Notes: generated by a model not told the origin, from the letters alone. A stretch of DNA of 64,000 bases from Legionella maceachernii (GCF_900167045.1 NZ_FUXJ01000015.1:1-64000), one strand, 5' to 3'; shown: positions 1-9,757, counted from the first letter of the stretch. Numbers and translations: made by a program.

Positions 1-174
1 TGAATTCCAGCATCCAAAATCTATCGGTAGGTCACGCCAAGGGCACCCAACCCGCATGCGATATAACATTGCCTCCACTATCCTACGGAGATTGGGCTTG
101 TCATAAATCCTGTGCTGTAGCATGATCTCCCTCAGCTTTGACCAACGCTCGTCATTGAGCATAAGTCTTAGCAT
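1..174 (-). CDS. IS5-family transposase, N-terminal part (runs off the left edge)
   Basis: Reading leftwards from an ATG at 172-174, 58 codons stay open to the edge of the window. The peptide contains LRRIVEAMLYRMRVGCPW followed by RDLP and FG-WNS, which is the conserved N-terminal helical segment of IS5-family (IS427/IS1031 group) transposases. The catalytic DDE residues would lie to the left of the window, so it cannot be said whether the copy is intact. The right inverted repeat of the element should lie in 175-328, but without the other end it cannot be placed. Confidence 0.8.
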   Translation of the reverse strand, partial: MLRLMLNDERWSKLREIMLQHRIYDKPNLRRIVEAMLYRMRVGCPWRDLPIDFGCWNS

Positions 175-277
175 TGCAAACTCGTTTTATACTTGGTATC
201 TGAGCCGTTATATTATGAATTTGCTTTCATTAATCAATGAATTAGGTAGTTCAGCTTTTAATTTGACCATCTATTGA

Positions 278-298
278 TGCCGCGGACAAGCCGCGGCA
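278..298. repeat. GC-rich palindrome, TGCCGCGG/CCGCGGCA
   Basis: An 8-bp perfect inverted repeat with a 5-base loop (acaag) stands in AT-rich surroundings, followed by cacgtagg. The core resembles one arm of the larger palindrome at 19208-19285 (cgcgaacaagccgc then gacgtag), so both are probably copies of one dispersed repeat. It lies just downstream of the convergent end of the peptide transporter gene and could also act as its terminator stem. Confidence 0.5.
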
Positions 299-328
299 CG
301 TAGGCGGCAGGTGAATTGTCAACAGACC

Positions 329-1810
329 CTAGTTACAATTAATTAAATGATTTGTTGCAGCGACATTATGACGGGATAAAAGGGTTTTTATCACCCGATA
401 AAGCACGAAACAAATTATGGATGCAACGATTAAGATATTTAAGAGGGTGGAAAAAGTTTGCGTATAATGGGTTTTCAGTTCAAGGATGGACAACGATTCT
501 GATTTTACAGAGGTAAGTGAAGCAAGTTTTCCTGATAAGAAGCCCCCGATGCCTAAAGAGACAAAAAAGATTCCCATCATGGTACTTACTTTCTTACGGC
601 TAGCGAGCACGGTAATGGCAGACAAACCAACAGGAGATAATAACAATTCAGCAATAGAAATAAGCAAATAAGCAGGGATAAAAAAGAGAGGCGATAACAA
701 AGTGGCACCAGTAGAATTAGAGCAAACGAGGGTAATAAGGGCATAAGCTGCCGTCATGAAAAGCATGGCTAACAAGAATTTTTTCCCTGTGCGAATGCCG
801 CTTTGGGCAAGAGTAAGTTGTGCTTTACTGCGTGAAAGCAGGTAGCCAAAGACAATCATGCCAATACTTTGAATACTTACGTAGTAAGGTGGAGGAAAAG
901 CAATACCCAACAATTTGGGCTCCACCACGCGTGAGATGAATAGAGTTAAAGACATGAACATCTGAAAATAAAAGGCCCAAAACATCACCGAGATCACACA
1001 CAATAATCCGATAACGGCTGTTTGTCTGGCTTGATGCGGCGATTCGCGCTTAATTGAATAAAATAAATAAACCAACGATAGGAGAACAACTGCACCGAAG
1101 GCTGCATCCGCGAAAATAGGGAAATTCAAGATAGAGAAAGAAATTAACCATAACACAACGATCATGCCTATCGCTTTAATCAATTTTTCTAAACGAAATT
1201 CATAAGGATGGTAATCAGCAATTTTGTAGCGATAGGCACCGAAAGCAAACACAGCAAAAGAAATGATCATCCCAAAAGCAGCACTAGCAAATGAAATGGA
1301 CCAACCAAAATGGTCTTTTAACAGGCTAGGTAAAGTGGTGCCTAAAATGATACCCGTGGTAATTCCCATGTAAAAAATAGTAAAACCGCTTTCGCGCTTT
1401 GAAGAGCCAACATCGTATTCATTACCTAAAAGTGATGAGATGTTCGGCTTTAGTAATCCTGTACCCACTGCAACACCCGCTAAGGCAGCCGTCAAAACCA
1501 CATCAGAAGTCAGGCATGTTAAGACTAGATAGCTAAAACACAGAGACACGGCGCCCGCTAAAATAGCTCTTTTTTGACCAATTAAATGGTCAGCAATCCA
1601 TCCCCCAATGACCGGTGAAAGGTAGGTTAAAGCAGTAAAAGAGCCTACTAAAGCGTAAACTTGATCATCAGGCCATTTAAAATGAAGGGCAAGGTAGAGA
1701 GCAAGTAAAGATTGAACAACGTAAAAACCATATCTTTCCCACATTTCAGTAGCAAAGAAAACCCTTAATGACGGTGGGTGCGAGGCCAATTGATTTAATT
1801 CGTTATGCAC
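329..1810 (-). CDS. POT-family proton-dependent peptide transporter
   Basis: This 493-residue inner-membrane protein is rich in hydrophobic segments and should have 12 or more membrane helices. The N-terminal TEMWERYGFY (about residues 21-30) matches the ExxERFxYY signature of the POT/PTR (SLC15) family, which uses the proton gradient to import di- and tripeptides. A second family feature is GTGLLKPNISSLLG near residue 117. Length is normal for the bacterial DtpA-like branch. It is transcribed away from hutU, with about 150 bp between the two starts. Peptide import next to histidine degradation suits an amino-acid-consuming lifestyle, but a regulatory link is only inferred. Substrate preference cannot be told from sequence. 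Confidence 0.9.
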   Translation of the reverse strand: MHNELNQLASHPPSLRVFFATEMWERYGFYVVQSLLALYLALHFKWPDDQVYALVGSFTALTYLSPVIGGWIADHLIGQKRAILAGAVSLCFSYLVLTCLTSDVVLTAALAGVAVGTGLLKPNISSLLGNEYDVGSSKRESGFTIFYMGITTGIILGTTLPSLLKDHFGWSISFASAAFGMIISFAVFAFGAYRYKIADYHPYEFRLEKLIKAIGMIVVLWLISFSILNFPIFADAAFGAVVLLSLVYLFYSIKRESPHQARQTAVIGLLCVISVMFWAFYFQMFMSLTLFISRVVEPKLLGIAFPPPYYVSIQSIGMIVFGYLLSRSKAQLTLAQSGIRTGKKFLLAMLFMTAAYALITLVCSNSTGATLLSPLFFIPAYLLISIAELLLSPVGLSAITVLASRKKVSTMMGIFFVSLGIGGFLSGKLASLTSVKSESLSILELKTHYTQTFSTLLNILIVASIICFVLYRVIKTLLSRHNVAATNHLINCN

Positions 1811-1903
1811 AGTAATTTCTTAAATAGCTCTTGGGTCCCTTTAGTTTATCATACTGTTTTCATGTTTTACATACTGTCGGGTATTAAAACAAGTAATTTT
1901 GTC

Positions 1904-1933
1904 TTTCACGAGCATAAATCATTAGTGTATGAT
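1904..1933 (+). promoter_or_regulatory. Candidate sigma-70 promoter for hutU
   Basis: TTTCAC (1904-1909) and TATGAT (1928-1933) are separated by 18 bp and lie about 30 bp before the hutU start. The -10 box is good and the -35 box weak. It is inferred only from sequence. Confidence 0.35.
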
Positions 1934-1962
1934 AGCTCAGACCGATCCAGGATGGAGAAAGG

Positions 1963-3648
1963 ATGATAATTGTAAATACAAATTGCCGTCAAATCAAAGC
2001 GAATTGCGGGTCCGAGCTGGAAGCAAAAACTTGGCTTACTGAAGCCGCCTTGCGAATGTTATGTAATAATCTAGATGCTGAAGTTGCTGAAAATCCCGAC
2101 GCTTTAATTGTCTATGGGGGACTTGGCCGTGCAGCACGCAATTGGCAATGTTTCCATAAAATTGTCGAAGTCCTTAAAAAACTCAATAATGACCAAACGT
2201 TACTTATCCAATCCGGTAAACCAGTGGGTGTGTTTACGACCCATGAAGATGCGCCGCGTGTCTTAATTGCGAATTCTAATTTAGTACCGCATTGGGCCAA
2301 CTGGGAACATTTTAATGAGCTCGATAAAAAAGGGCTCATGATGTACGGCCAAATGACCGCGGGCAGTTGGATTTATATTGGTTCGCAAGGGATTATCCAG
2401 GGCACCTACGAAACGATTTCCGCTTGTGCCAAAAAGCATTTTAAAGGGGATTTGTCTGGACGATGGATTCTTACTGCAGGATTGGGAGGGATGGGCGGTG
2501 CACAACCACTGGCGGCGACAATGGCTGGTGCAAGTATACTTGCCATTGAATGTGACCAGTCTCATATTGAGAAGCGCCTAAAGACACGTTATCTCGATAA
2601 ATCGACAGATGATCTTGAACAAGCATTGTTATGGATAGAAGAGTCTTTAAAGAAGAAAACACCCTTATCGGTTGGGCTTCTAGGTAACGCTGCTGAAATC
2701 TATCCTGAGTTATTGCGGCGCAATAGTTTACCCTCCTTAGTGACCGATCAAACAAGCGCTCATGATCCTCTCAACGGTTATTTACCGAAAGGCTGGTCTT
2801 TAGAAAAAGCGGAAAAAATGAGAAAAAGCTCACCAGAGGAGGTTATCGTTGCTGCAAAAAAATCGATTGCTGAGCAAGTCAAAGCCATGCTCGGGTTCCA
2901 ACAGAAAGGCATCCCTGTTTTCGATTATGGTAATAATATTCGGCAAATGGCTTTCGAAATGGGAGTTAATGACGCCTTTTCAATCCCAGGATTCGTCTCA
3001 GAATATATCCGCCCTCTATTTTGTGAAGGAATAGGACCATTCCGCTGGGTGGCGTTGTCAGGTGATCCACAAGATATTTACGCGACAGATCAGAAAGTTA
3101 AAGAATTGATGCCTCAGAATAATCATTTGCATCGTTGGCTTGATATGGCTCGTGAGAAGATTGCGTTCCAAGGATTACCGGCGAGAATTTGTTGGGTGGG
3201 TTTAAAAGACAGGGCTCGTTTGGCAGTAGCATTTAACGAGATGGTCAAGCGTGGTGAAGTCAAAGCCCCCATTGTTATTGGTAGAGACCACCTTGATTCG
3301 GGCTCGGTAGCCAGCCCAAATCGCGAAACAGAAGGGATGTTAGATGGCAGTGACGCCGTTTCAGATTGGCCCCTGCTCAATGCATTACTCAATTGCGCCA
3401 GTGGAGCTACATGGGTCAGTATTCATCATGGAGGTGGAGTGGGTATGGGTTTTTCTCAGCATGCGGGGTTAGTGATCGTAGCTGACGGTACGGACAAGGC
3501 TGCAGCCCGTCTTAGCCGCGTCCTTCATAATGATCCGGCTACTGGTGTGATGCGTCATGCTGATGCAGGGTATGAATTGGCTAAACAATGTGCCAAAGAA
3601 AACAATTTATGGTTACCAATGGAAGCCATTGGAGAGCCCGCGCAATGA
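1963..3648 (+). CDS. hutU: Urocanate hydratase
   Basis: This cytoplasmic enzyme catalyses the second step of histidine degradation, urocanate plus water to imidazolone propionate, using a tightly bound NAD+. The 561-residue length is that of the family. Visible family features are [11 protein letters not shown] near the N-terminus, the dinucleotide-binding stretch [15 protein letters not shown] (about residues 170-184), the segment [11 protein letters not shown] containing the expected catalytic-site cysteine (about residue 410), and [17 protein letters not shown] near the C-terminus. The start follows GGAGAAAGG. Its stop overlaps the hutH start by four bases (ATGA, 3645-3648), so the two are translationally coupled. 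No hutC-like repressor or hutI is in the window. Confidence 0.97.
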   Translation: MIIVNTNCRQIKANCGSELEAKTWLTEAALRMLCNNLDAEVAENPDALIVYGGLGRAARNWQCFHKIVEVLKKLNNDQTLLIQSGKPVGVFTTHEDAPRVLIANSNLVPHWANWEHFNELDKKGLMMYGQMTAGSWIYIGSQGIIQGTYETISACAKKHFKGDLSGRWILTAGLGGMGGAQPLAATMAGASILAIECDQSHIEKRLKTRYLDKSTDDLEQALLWIEESLKKKTPLSVGLLGNAAEIYPELLRRNSLPSLVTDQTSAHDPLNGYLPKGWSLEKAEKMRKSSPEEVIVAAKKSIAEQVKAMLGFQQKGIPVFDYGNNIRQMAFEMGVNDAFSIPGFVSEYIRPLFCEGIGPFRWVALSGDPQDIYATDQKVKELMPQNNHLHRWLDMAREKIAFQGLPARICWVGLKDRARLAVAFNEMVKRGEVKAPIVIGRDHLDSGSVASPNRETEGMLDGSDAVSDWPLLNALLNCASGATWVSIHHGGGVGMGFSQHAGLVIVADGTDKAAARLSRVLHNDPATGVMRHADAGYELAKQCAKENNLWLPMEAIGEPAQ

Positions 3649-5150
3649 CCGAATCATTTAGATTGATACCTGGGCAACTGAGTTTGCAAATGATCAAATC
3701 AATACTCAAAGAGAATAAGCAATGTGTCCTTGATGAGAGTGCTGTACCCCTGATTGATGCTTCCTGCCGCATTGTCCATCAGGTGATTGCGGATAAAAGA
3801 ACTATCTATGGCATTAATACCGGATTTGGCTCACTTGCGAATCACCGAATTTCGGAAGAGCACTTAAAGCAATTGCAACGTAATATTGTACTTTCGCATG
3901 CCTGTGGGGCAGGGGAGCTTCTTTCTGATGGCGTTGTTGCATTAATATTATTGCTTAAAATCAATAGCTTGGCTCAGGGGTATTCGGGTGTGCGAAACGA
4001 ATTAATTGATTTTCTAATTCGTCTTTATAACCAACGAATTTACCCCTGCGTACCTGCCAAAGGTTCTGTGGGTGCATCAGGGGATTTAGTTCCACTCGCC
4101 CATCTCTCCCTGCCTTTATTAGGGGAGGGGGAAGTGCGTTATGAAGGGAAAGTTCTGAGTGCTGAAGAGGGGTTAAAAATTGCTGGATTAAGCCCCATGG
4201 AATTAGCGCCCAAAGAAGGATTGGCGTTGTTAAATGGCTTACAGCCTTCAGCAGCACTTTGCATGAATGCTTTTTTTAGTGCCGAATTGTTGTTTGAGGC
4301 GGCTGTATTAGCAGGGAGCTTATCTTTGGATGCGGCTTGTGGAAGCGATATTCCTTTTGATGATCGCATCCATCTTGCGCGTGGGCACCAAGCCCAGCGT
4401 GACGTTGCGGCCTTGTATCGCGAATTGCTTGCGGATAGCCCTATTCGTGAATCGCATCGGCATTGTGAACGGGTACAAGATCCTTATTCTTTGAGATGCC
4501 AACCACAAATTATGGGGGCTGTATTACATCAAATGCAGTTTGTGGGGGAAACGCTACAAGTCGAGGCCAATTCCATTTCAGATAATCCATTGGTATTTAT
4601 TGAGCAAGAAGATATCCTTTCAGGTGGCAATTTTCACGGTGAGATGATTGCAATGGCTGCTGATAATCTTGCTTTGGCTCTTGCGGAAATAGGGGCTAAT
4701 GCAGAGCGACGTATAGCCTTGCTCATCGATAAGCATTTTAGTGGATTGCCTCCATTTTTAGTTAAAGAGGGAGGATTGAATTCTGGGTTTATGATTCCTC
4801 ATGTTACGGCAGCGAGTTGTGCAAGCGATAATAAGGCACTGGCTCACCCGCATAGTGTGGATAGTATCCCTACTTCAGCGAATCAAGAAGATCACGTGTC
4901 AATGGCCACTAATGCTGCAAAACGCTTGCATGCGATGGTGGATAATACAGCCACTATTATTGCGATTGAACTATTAGCTGCTTGCCAAGGATTAGAGTTC
5001 CATAAACCTTTAACTACTTCACCAAAACTTAGAGCGGTTTATGCAACAGTCAGGGCTTTTGTTGATCCTTATACCACCGATCGGTATTTTGCGCCTGATA
5101 TTGCCATAATTAAACAAAAAATCCTCGATGGTGATTTTGCATTGACTTAA
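3645..5150 (+). CDS. hutH: Histidine ammonia-lyase (histidase)
   Basis: This enzyme removes ammonia from L-histidine to give trans-urocanate, the substrate of the preceding HutU. The 501-residue protein from the ATG at 3645 has the normal length (an upstream in-frame start at 3588 would lie inside hutU and add 19 unlikely residues). The Ala-Ser-Gly triad that cyclises to the MIO electrophile is seen in [11 protein letters not shown] (A144-S145-G146). The tyrosine of YGINTGFG (about Y55) and the QEDHVSM segment are further active-site features. It overlaps hutU by four bases and is followed after 15 bp by the SDR gene. Confidence 0.97.
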   Translation: MTESFRLIPGQLSLQMIKSILKENKQCVLDESAVPLIDASCRIVHQVIADKRTIYGINTGFGSLANHRISEEHLKQLQRNIVLSHACGAGELLSDGVVALILLLKINSLAQGYSGVRNELIDFLIRLYNQRIYPCVPAKGSVGASGDLVPLAHLSLPLLGEGEVRYEGKVLSAEEGLKIAGLSPMELAPKEGLALLNGLQPSAALCMNAFFSAELLFEAAVLAGSLSLDAACGSDIPFDDRIHLARGHQAQRDVAALYRELLADSPIRESHRHCERVQDPYSLRCQPQIMGAVLHQMQFVGETLQVEANSISDNPLVFIEQEDILSGGNFHGEMIAMAADNLALALAEIGANAERRIALLIDKHFSGLPPFLVKEGGLNSGFMIPHVTAASCASDNKALAHPHSVDSIPTSANQEDHVSMATNAAKRLHAMVDNTATIIAIELLAACQGLEFHKPLTTSPKLRAVYATVRAFVDPYTTDRYFAPDIAIIKQKILDGDFALT

Positions 5151-5165
5151 AATGGGGGGAAGAGG

Positions 5166-5972
5166 ATGACAAAGGTATTATTCATCACAGGGGCGAGTCG
5201 AGGCATCGGTAGAGCGATCGCTCATAAATTTGCGCGCGACAAAGCGTGCATCACCGTTGCTGCTAAGACAGACTTGCCCCATCCAACCCTTAAGGGCACG
5301 ATACATTCTGTGGCTCGTGAGATAGAGCAACTTGGGGGACAAGCGTTGCCCTTAATGGTTGATGTGCGTGACGAAGACCAAATTCATCGCGCCATCGAAA
5401 AGACGATAGAACGGTTCGGTAAACTTGATATTTTAATAAATAATGCAAGTGCAATCCATTTAACCGATACGCTTTCTACTCCTATGAAACGTTACGATCT
5501 AATGCAATCGGTTAATGCTCGTGCAACGTTTGCGTGTTCACAAGCGGCAATTCCTCATCTTAAAAAATCACAAAATCCTCATATCCTTACCTTATCCCCT
5601 CCCTTGACAATGGATTCAAAATGGTTTGCTCCTCACCTTGCTTATACCATAAGCAAATATGGGATGAGCATGTGCACTTTAGGATTGGCTTTAGAGCTCA
5701 AACAACATGGGATTGCCGCGAACTCTTTATGGCCCAGAACAACCATTGCAACTGATGCCATTCGCGTGCATTTTCCCGATGCTATTTACAAAGCCAGTCG
5801 GAAACCAGAGATTGTGGCCGATGCCGCCTATTGGATTTTATCTCAACCGGCTAAGTCAATAAGCGGCCATTTTTTTATTGATGAAGAAGTATTAACGAAA
5901 GCTGGTGTTACCGATTTTTCCGTGTATGCTATCGACCCAACGACAAAGCCTTATGATGATTTATTTCTATGA
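5166..5972 (+). CDS. SDR-family oxidoreductase (HSDL2-like)
   Basis: This 268-residue short-chain dehydrogenase/reductase has a cofactor motif TGASRGIG (residues 8-15), the NNAS motif, and the catalytic YTISK (Tyr and Lys three apart). An arginine in the [10 protein letters not shown] stretch suggests NADP(H), but this is not decisive. The extended TKTDLPHP-like segment after the second strand, here [17 protein letters not shown], is typical of the HSDL2/SCP-2-linked SDR group. The start follows GGGGGAAGAGG. It sits 15 bp after hutH and overlaps rnhA by four bases, so it probably shares the hut transcript. The substrate is unknown, and a role in histidine breakdown is not established. Confidence 0.85.
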   Translation: MTKVLFITGASRGIGRAIAHKFARDKACITVAAKTDLPHPTLKGTIHSVAREIEQLGGQALPLMVDVRDEDQIHRAIEKTIERFGKLDILINNASAIHLTDTLSTPMKRYDLMQSVNARATFACSQAAIPHLKKSQNPHILTLSPPLTMDSKWFAPHLAYTISKYGMSMCTLGLALELKQHGIAANSLWPRTTIATDAIRVHFPDAIYKASRKPEIVADAAYWILSQPAKSISGHFFIDEEVLTKAGVTDFSVYAIDPTTKPYDDLFL

Positions 5973-6409
5973 GTGTTGAAATCTATACGGATGGCGCTTG
6001 CAAAGGCAATCCAGGGCCAGGCGGTTGGGGGGCCTTGCTTCGGTATAATGGCCATGAAAAAACGCTGTATGGCAGTGAAGCACACACCACAAATAATCGC
6101 ATGGAACTCACTGCAGCGATTAAAGCATTATCCGCACTCAAACGGCCGTGTGTTGTTAATTTGTTTACCGATTCGCAATATTTGCGTTTGGGAATGACTG
6201 AATGGCTAATGCAATGGAAGCAGAAAGGCTGGCGCAACTCCAAAAAAGAACCAGTTAAAAACGCCGATCTATGGCAACAACTTGATGAGCTGGCTTCTAA
6301 ACACACCATTATCTGGCATTGGATAAAAGGGCATGCTGGGCATCCAGAAAATGAACTTGCCGATGCTCTAGCGAATCGTGCCATCGAAGAACTTTTAAGT
6401 TCATCATAA
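5969..6409 (+). CDS. rnhA: Ribonuclease HI
   Basis: This enzyme cuts the RNA strand of RNA-DNA hybrids (Okazaki primers, R-loops). The 146-residue protein has the four metal-binding residues of the family: D8 in [17 protein letters not shown]46 in NRMELTA, D68 in FTDSQY and D132 in NELADALA, plus the basic handle [16 protein letters not shown] and the catalytic histidine in GHAGHPENE. The ATG overlaps the SDR stop (ATGA, 5969-5972). dnaQ follows about 350 bp downstream on the same strand. In enterobacteria the two genes are adjacent but divergent. Confidence 0.97.
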   Translation: MSVEIYTDGACKGNPGPGGWGALLRYNGHEKTLYGSEAHTTNNRMELTAAIKALSALKRPCVVNLFTDSQYLRLGMTEWLMQWKQKGWRNSKKEPVKNADLWQQLDELASKHTIIWHWIKGHAGHPENELADALANRAIEELLSSS

Positions 6410-6440
6410 CAGCAAGCTTATCCTGCCAACATTGCACTAA

Positions 6441-6469
6441 GAGATTCCCTCACTACGTTCGGACGACAT
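6441..6469. repeat. Degenerate dispersed repeat in the rnhA-dnaQ gap
   Basis: The gap 6410-6760 holds no convincing gene. Its one recognisable piece is gagattccctcactac-gttcgg-acgacat, which read on the other strand resembles the short repeat (roughly ATGTC-TCC-GA-CGTAGTGAGGGA-TCTC) scattered in many intracellular gammaproteobacterial and rickettsial genomes. The same flavour of sequence forms the ends of the palindrome at 8046-8127. It is identified from memory of such repeats and a genome-wide copy count was not possible. Confidence 0.4.
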
Positions 6470-6684
6470 GAAGGGTATCACAACATTTCGAGTGCAACAT
6501 CTACCCAGCACAGAATGCACAAGCTCTCCTTTGCGCCATTGCTGTCCCTTGCGAAGCGACTCTTGTCAGCAACTCCCCTAAGATCGCTTACCTCATTTAG
6601 AGCTCACTGCCATCGTAGATTCAAGCCACCATGTCTTTATTAAAGAAATGCGCTTTATTCGTGAACTGTAAAAAGGAACAATCA

Positions 6685-6714
6685 TTGACATTAACCACCA
6701 TTTTAAGCCAATAT
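6685..6714 (+). promoter_or_regulatory. Candidate promoter for dnaQ
   Basis: A perfect -35 box TTGACA (6685-6690) is followed after 18 bp by CAATAT (6709-6714), about 47 bp upstream of the preferred dnaQ start. The -10 box matches consensus at only four or five positions. Confidence 0.35.
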
Positions 6715-6760
6715 CTCCCGTTTTGAAGTGACTTCTTTTCTCATTTATTTAAGGTTTTCT

Positions 6761-7462
6761 ATGAGGCAGATTGTCTTAGACACAGAGACAACCGGTATTG
6801 GTCCAGAGTTAGGACATCGAATTATTGAAATTGGTTGTGTGGAGTTAATCGACAGAAGATTGACCAAAAATCATTTTCACGTGTACCTAAATCCAGAACG
6901 CGCTGTGGATGAAGGCGCTTTCCGTGTTCATGGGATAAGTACAGAGTTTTTGCAAGACAAGCCTTCATTCAAAGCAATTGCTAACGAGTTGATTGAATTC
7001 ATTGATGGCGCTGAATTGATCATCCATAACGCCCCATTTGATATTGGTTTTTTAGACACAGAATTAAAACTCATTAACTCCAGTTTTGAAATCAGAAATC
7101 GTTGCTCTGTGATTGATACGTTGATTTTAGCTAAAGAAAAACATCCTGGGCAACGAAATAACTTAGACGCACTTTGCAAGCGGTATGAGATAGATAACTC
7201 CAACCGTACCTTGCATGGTGCTTTGCTTGACGCAGAAATATTAGCTTCGGTTTATTTAGCCATGACTGGCGGACAGGCTGATCTCTTTGACGATACCGTG
7301 GAACTTATTACTCATTCCGAGATTATTATTCATCAACCAACAGAACAACTCGTGAGTGAGTCTCCTATACTTTCAGCGGACCAAGAAGAATTGCGCCGTC
7401 ATGAGGAATTTATTCAGTTTTTAATAAAAAAATCAGGCAAAGATCTTTGGGAAGCTGAATAA
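6761..7462 (+). CDS. dnaQ: DNA polymerase III epsilon subunit (3'-5' proofreading exonuclease)
   Basis: This is the proofreading subunit of the replicative polymerase. Exonuclease motifs are plain: Exo I in VLDTETTG (D7, E9), Exo II in IHNAPFDIGFLD, and Exo III-epsilon in LHGALLDAE with the general-base histidine. From the ATG at 6761 the protein is 233 residues, close to the family length, and AAGG lies seven bases before it. A GTG at 6728 would add 11 residues with no ribosome site and is not preferred. The C-terminal third carries the polymerase alpha-binding tail. It lies just upstream of the L,D-transpeptidase gene, which has its own promoter. Confidence 0.95.
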   Translation: MRQIVLDTETTGIGPELGHRIIEIGCVELIDRRLTKNHFHVYLNPERAVDEGAFRVHGISTEFLQDKPSFKAIANELIEFIDGAELIIHNAPFDIGFLDTELKLINSSFEIRNRCSVIDTLILAKEKHPGQRNNLDALCKRYEIDNSNRTLHGALLDAEILASVYLAMTGGQADLFDDTVELITHSEIIIHQPTEQLVSESPILSADQEELRRHEEFIQFLIKKSGKDLWEAE

Positions 7463-7468
7463 AAAAAT

Positions 7469-7496
7469 TTGAAATGTGCAAATTTTGTCCTATAGT
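7469..7496 (+). promoter_or_regulatory. Promoter for the L,D-transpeptidase gene
   Basis: TTGAAA (7469-7474) and TATAGT (7491-7496) are spaced 16 bp apart. Transcription should start near 7503, about 28 bases before the ATG at 7531. The upstream ATG at 7473-7476 falls inside this promoter, which argues against the longer reading of the gene. Confidence 0.55.
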
Positions 7497-7530
7497 TAGA
7501 TTCAGGAATGGTCAACTACAGGATGAAATC

Positions 7531-8040
7531 ATGGAAAGAATGAAACCTCGTAAGTTGTTATATTTTGCTGTTGGATTTGGCTTTTTCTTTGCAACTTCTG
7601 AACATATCGCCATTGCTGCTTCCCCCGATTTCGACTCACCGAAGATGATGGTTCTTGCCTCAAATAGCTTTATATTCAATCCGCGTACATTGACTTGGAA
7701 AGCAGTAAAAGATGGCAAGGTAATCCGATCAGGTAAAGCCATTGGTGGTAGTAAATATTGCCGAGACATTGGCCGCTCTTGTAGAACGCCTACAGGGACC
7801 TATTCGGTGCTTAGTAAGGGTGGGGCGGGATGCCGTTCTAGTCGTTATCCTGTTGGCAAAGGTGGCGCGAAAATGCCTTACTGTATGTTTTTCACAAGCA
7901 ATTATGCTGTTCACGGCTCCTATGAGATGCCAAATTACAATGCAAGCCACGGATGTATTCGCGTTTCTCCCGAAGCAGCACGTTGGCTAAATCAAAATTT
8001 CTTGCATATTGGCTCTACTGTGGTTGTAAAACCTTATTAA
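7531..8040 (+). CDS. Secreted YkuD-type L,D-transpeptidase
   Basis: From the ATG at 7531 the protein is 169 residues. A basic start (MERMKPRKLL) and the hydrophobic run YFAVGFGFFFATSEHIAIAA form a signal peptide, so the enzyme acts in the periplasm. The YkuD catalytic motif is seen as HGSYEMPNYNASHGCIRVSP, with the nucleophilic cysteine in SHGCIR and the paired histidines. Such enzymes form 3-3 crosslinks in peptidoglycan or attach proteins to it, and which of these applies is not visible. Upstream cysteines (YCRDIGRSCRTP and GAGCRSSRYP) could form disulfides. An ATG at 7474 is in frame but overlaps the promoter. It converges on erpA with a palindromic repeat between them. Confidence 0.88.
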   Translation: MERMKPRKLLYFAVGFGFFFATSEHIAIAASPDFDSPKMMVLASNSFIFNPRTLTWKAVKDGKVIRSGKAIGGSKYCRDIGRSCRTPTGTYSVLSKGGAGCRSSRYPVGKGGAKMPYCMFFTSNYAVHGSYEMPNYNASHGCIRVSPEAARWLNQNFLHIGSTVVVKPY

Positions 8041-8045
8041 AAGCA

Positions 8046-8127
8046 TGTCATTCTAAGCAAAAAGGACCTCCTGACCCTTTGGCAGTAGCCTAGTTCAGGA
8101 GGTCCTTCGCTACTGCTCAGGATGACA
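8046..8127. repeat. 82-bp palindromic repeat between convergent genes (probable bidirectional terminator)
   Basis: The outer arms tgtcattctaagca (8046-8059) and tgctcaggatgaca (8114-8127) are inverted repeats with two mismatches. The inner arms aaggacctcctga (8062-8074) and tcaggaggtcctt (8095-8107) are perfect. The right side is followed by a run of seven A, which would be U-rich for the erpA transcript read leftwards. Nested palindromes with gtcattct/aggatgac ends are a known type of dispersed miniature repeat. Here it lies exactly between the ends of two facing genes and probably ends transcription from both sides. Confidence 0.65.
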
Positions 8128-8135
8128 AAAAAATA

Positions 8136-8546
8136 TTACTTTTCTTCTTCACCCATCAACTCATCGTCATCATCTACACTGAAGGATGACCCGCACCCAC
8201 AAGTGGTTTTTGCATTAGGATTGCGAATGACAAATTGTGCACCCTGAAGGTTTTCCACATAGTCGATTTCTGCATCACTTAGGTATTGATAACTCATTGA
8301 GTCAACTAATAATTTGACGGATGACTTGCCATCTGAGCAGGCTTGCTCAATGACTGTATCATCCTCTTGAATACTCTCATCGAAAGTAAATCCGTATTGA
8401 AAACCAGAACATCCTCCGCCAGTGACAAAAACTCGCAGATTCAAGCTGGGATTTTTTTCCTCGGCAATTAAAGACGCAACTTTATCTGCTGCGCTTACCG
8501 AGAAATAAATACCTGAAGAGGAGGGTGACGCATTGATTGCACTCAT
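8136..8546 (-). CDS. erpA: Iron-sulfur cluster insertion protein ErpA
   Basis: This A-type carrier passes Fe-S clusters to target enzymes (in E. coli to the isoprenoid enzymes IspG and IspH). The three cysteine ligands are present: C46 in [11 protein letters not shown] and C116, C118 in TTCGCGSSF. The 136-residue protein is longer than E. coli ErpA (114), with a serine-rich N-terminus and an acidic tail ([12 protein letters not shown]) as the additions. The Gly-Cys-Ser-Gly-Phe-Gln-Tyr segment fits ErpA better than IscA. It lies about 60 bp downstream of mnmA on the same strand, though MnmA and ErpA are not known to form a complex. Confidence 0.92.
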   Translation of the reverse strand: MSAINASPSSSGIYFSVSAADKVASLIAEEKNPSLNLRVFVTGGGCSGFQYGFTFDESIQEDDTVIEQACSDGKSSVKLLVDSMSYQYLSDAEIDYVENLQGAQFVIRNPNAKTTCGCGSSFSVDDDDELMGEEEK

Positions 8547-8605
8547 AAAAAACTCCGAATTAAATCGTCGTAGTAAATATTACGTTATATTGTTATTGTA
8601 CTATA

Positions 8606-9679
8606 CTACCGAATAATTTTTTCTATTATCGCACCACCTAAACACTGATTTTTATCATAAAAAACGATATATTGCCCCGGTGTGACTGCCCTTTGCAGAG
8701 TTGAAAACATCACACAATGCTCATTATTACTTTCAGGAGAAACCAGACAAGCCTGTTCAAGCTGTCGATAGCGTGTTTTCGCGTAGCATGTGAGCGGTAA
8801 ATGATCGTTGTAATCAGCCAGCCAATGTATAGGACCACAAAGAAGGCCTTGCGAATAAAGCATGGGATGACTATTCCCCTGCGCAACAACCAATGTATTG
8901 GTTTTTAAATCCTTATCCACAACATACCAAGGCGCTTCGCTTGCGTCTGGCCTTCCTCCAATCCCAAGCCCTTGGCGCTGTCCCAACGTATAATACATCA
9001 ATCCATCGTGACGGCCTAAATATTCTCCCTCAGTATTTTTGATATCGCCGGGTTTGGCTAAGATAAACTCTTTTAAAAAAGTTTTAAACCGCTTTTCACC
9101 AATAAAGCAAATTCCGGTGGAGTCTTTTTTATCATGGGTGACTAAACCAAGCTCTTTCGCAAACTCTCTGATTTGGGCTTTATGATAATCACCAATGGGA
9201 AACAAGGCTTTCTTTAAGGCTGAGGGATCCACTGCGTGCAAGAAATAGGTTTGATCTTTTTCCCTGTCTTTTGCCTTCAATAATGCGCCATTCTGCACCT
9301 TTGCATAATGTCCAGTAGCGATATAATCAGCACCTAAATTCAAAGCATGATTTAAAAAAGCATTAAATTTAATTTCTTTATTACAGAGAACATCAGGATT
9401 AGGCGTTCGTCCCTGTTCATATTCATTAAGAAAATGTGCAAACACGCGATCCCAATATTCTTTTGAAAAATTGACTGTGTGCAAGGGAATATTCAATTGT
9501 TGGCAAACCGCTTGTGCATCAGCTAAATCAAGCGCAGCAGCACAATAACCTTCTGTGTCATCCTGCTCCCAATTCTTCATAAACAAGCCTTCAACATGGT
9601 ATCCTTCCTCACGCAAAAGCCAGGCCGCAACCGAAGAATCAACGCCCCCAGACATACCAACAATCACTTTAGCTTTCAT
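8606..9679 (-). CDS. mnmA: tRNA-specific 2-thiouridylase MnmA
   Basis: MnmA makes 2-thiouridine at the wobble position 34 of the Lys, Glu and Gln tRNAs, taking sulfur from the IscS/TusE relay and activating the base with ATP. The 357-residue protein has the PP-loop GMSGGVDSS (residues 8-16). The two catalytic cysteines are C99 ([11 protein letters not shown]) and C191 (STGICFIGE). The [10 protein letters not shown] and PWYVV segments of the C-terminal domains are conserved. It is transcribed divergently from yceD, with 78 bp between the starts. Confidence 0.96.
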   Translation of the reverse strand: MKAKVIVGMSGGVDSSVAAWLLREEGYHVEGLFMKNWEQDDTEGYCAAALDLADAQAVCQQLNIPLHTVNFSKEYWDRVFAHFLNEYEQGRTPNPDVLCNKEIKFNAFLNHALNLGADYIATGHYAKVQNGALLKAKDREKDQTYFLHAVDPSALKKALFPIGDYHKAQIREFAKELGLVTHDKKDSTGICFIGEKRFKTFLKEFILAKPGDIKNTEGEYLGRHDGLMYYTLGQRQGLGIGGRPDASEAPWYVVDKDLKTNTLVVAQGNSHPMLYSQGLLCGPIHWLADYNDHLPLTCYAKTRYRQLEQACLVSPESNNEHCVMFSTLQRAVTPGQYIVFYDKNQCLGGAIIEKIIR

Positions 9680-9717
9680 AAAATAGCAATATGTATAAAA
9701 AAAATTCTATTTTACGG

Positions 9718-9723
9718 TATAAT
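9718..9723 (+). promoter_or_regulatory. Perfect -10 box upstream of the yceD-rpmF-fab run
   Basis: TATAAT at 9718-9723 follows cgg and lies 35 bp before the yceD start. No good -35 box is seen at the usual distance (AT-rich sequence instead). It is the best candidate for the promoter that drives yceD, rpmF, plsX and the fab genes. Confidence 0.5.
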
Positions 9724-9757
9724 ATAGGAATTTAAAATTAATATTAAAAGTAATTTC

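Noticed and set aside
2281-2755. Two overlapping open frames of 94 codons on the minus strand inside hutU
   Set aside because: Both are antisense to a well-conserved enzyme and have no ribosome sites or family motifs.
5983-6384. 133-codon open frame on the minus strand
   Set aside because: It is antisense to rnhA, which has all its catalytic residues. The peptide is cysteine- and serine-rich with no sensible motif.
7474-7530. Longer start of the L,D-transpeptidase
   Set aside because: It overlaps a good promoter (7469-7496) and would place a cysteine-rich stretch before the signal peptide.
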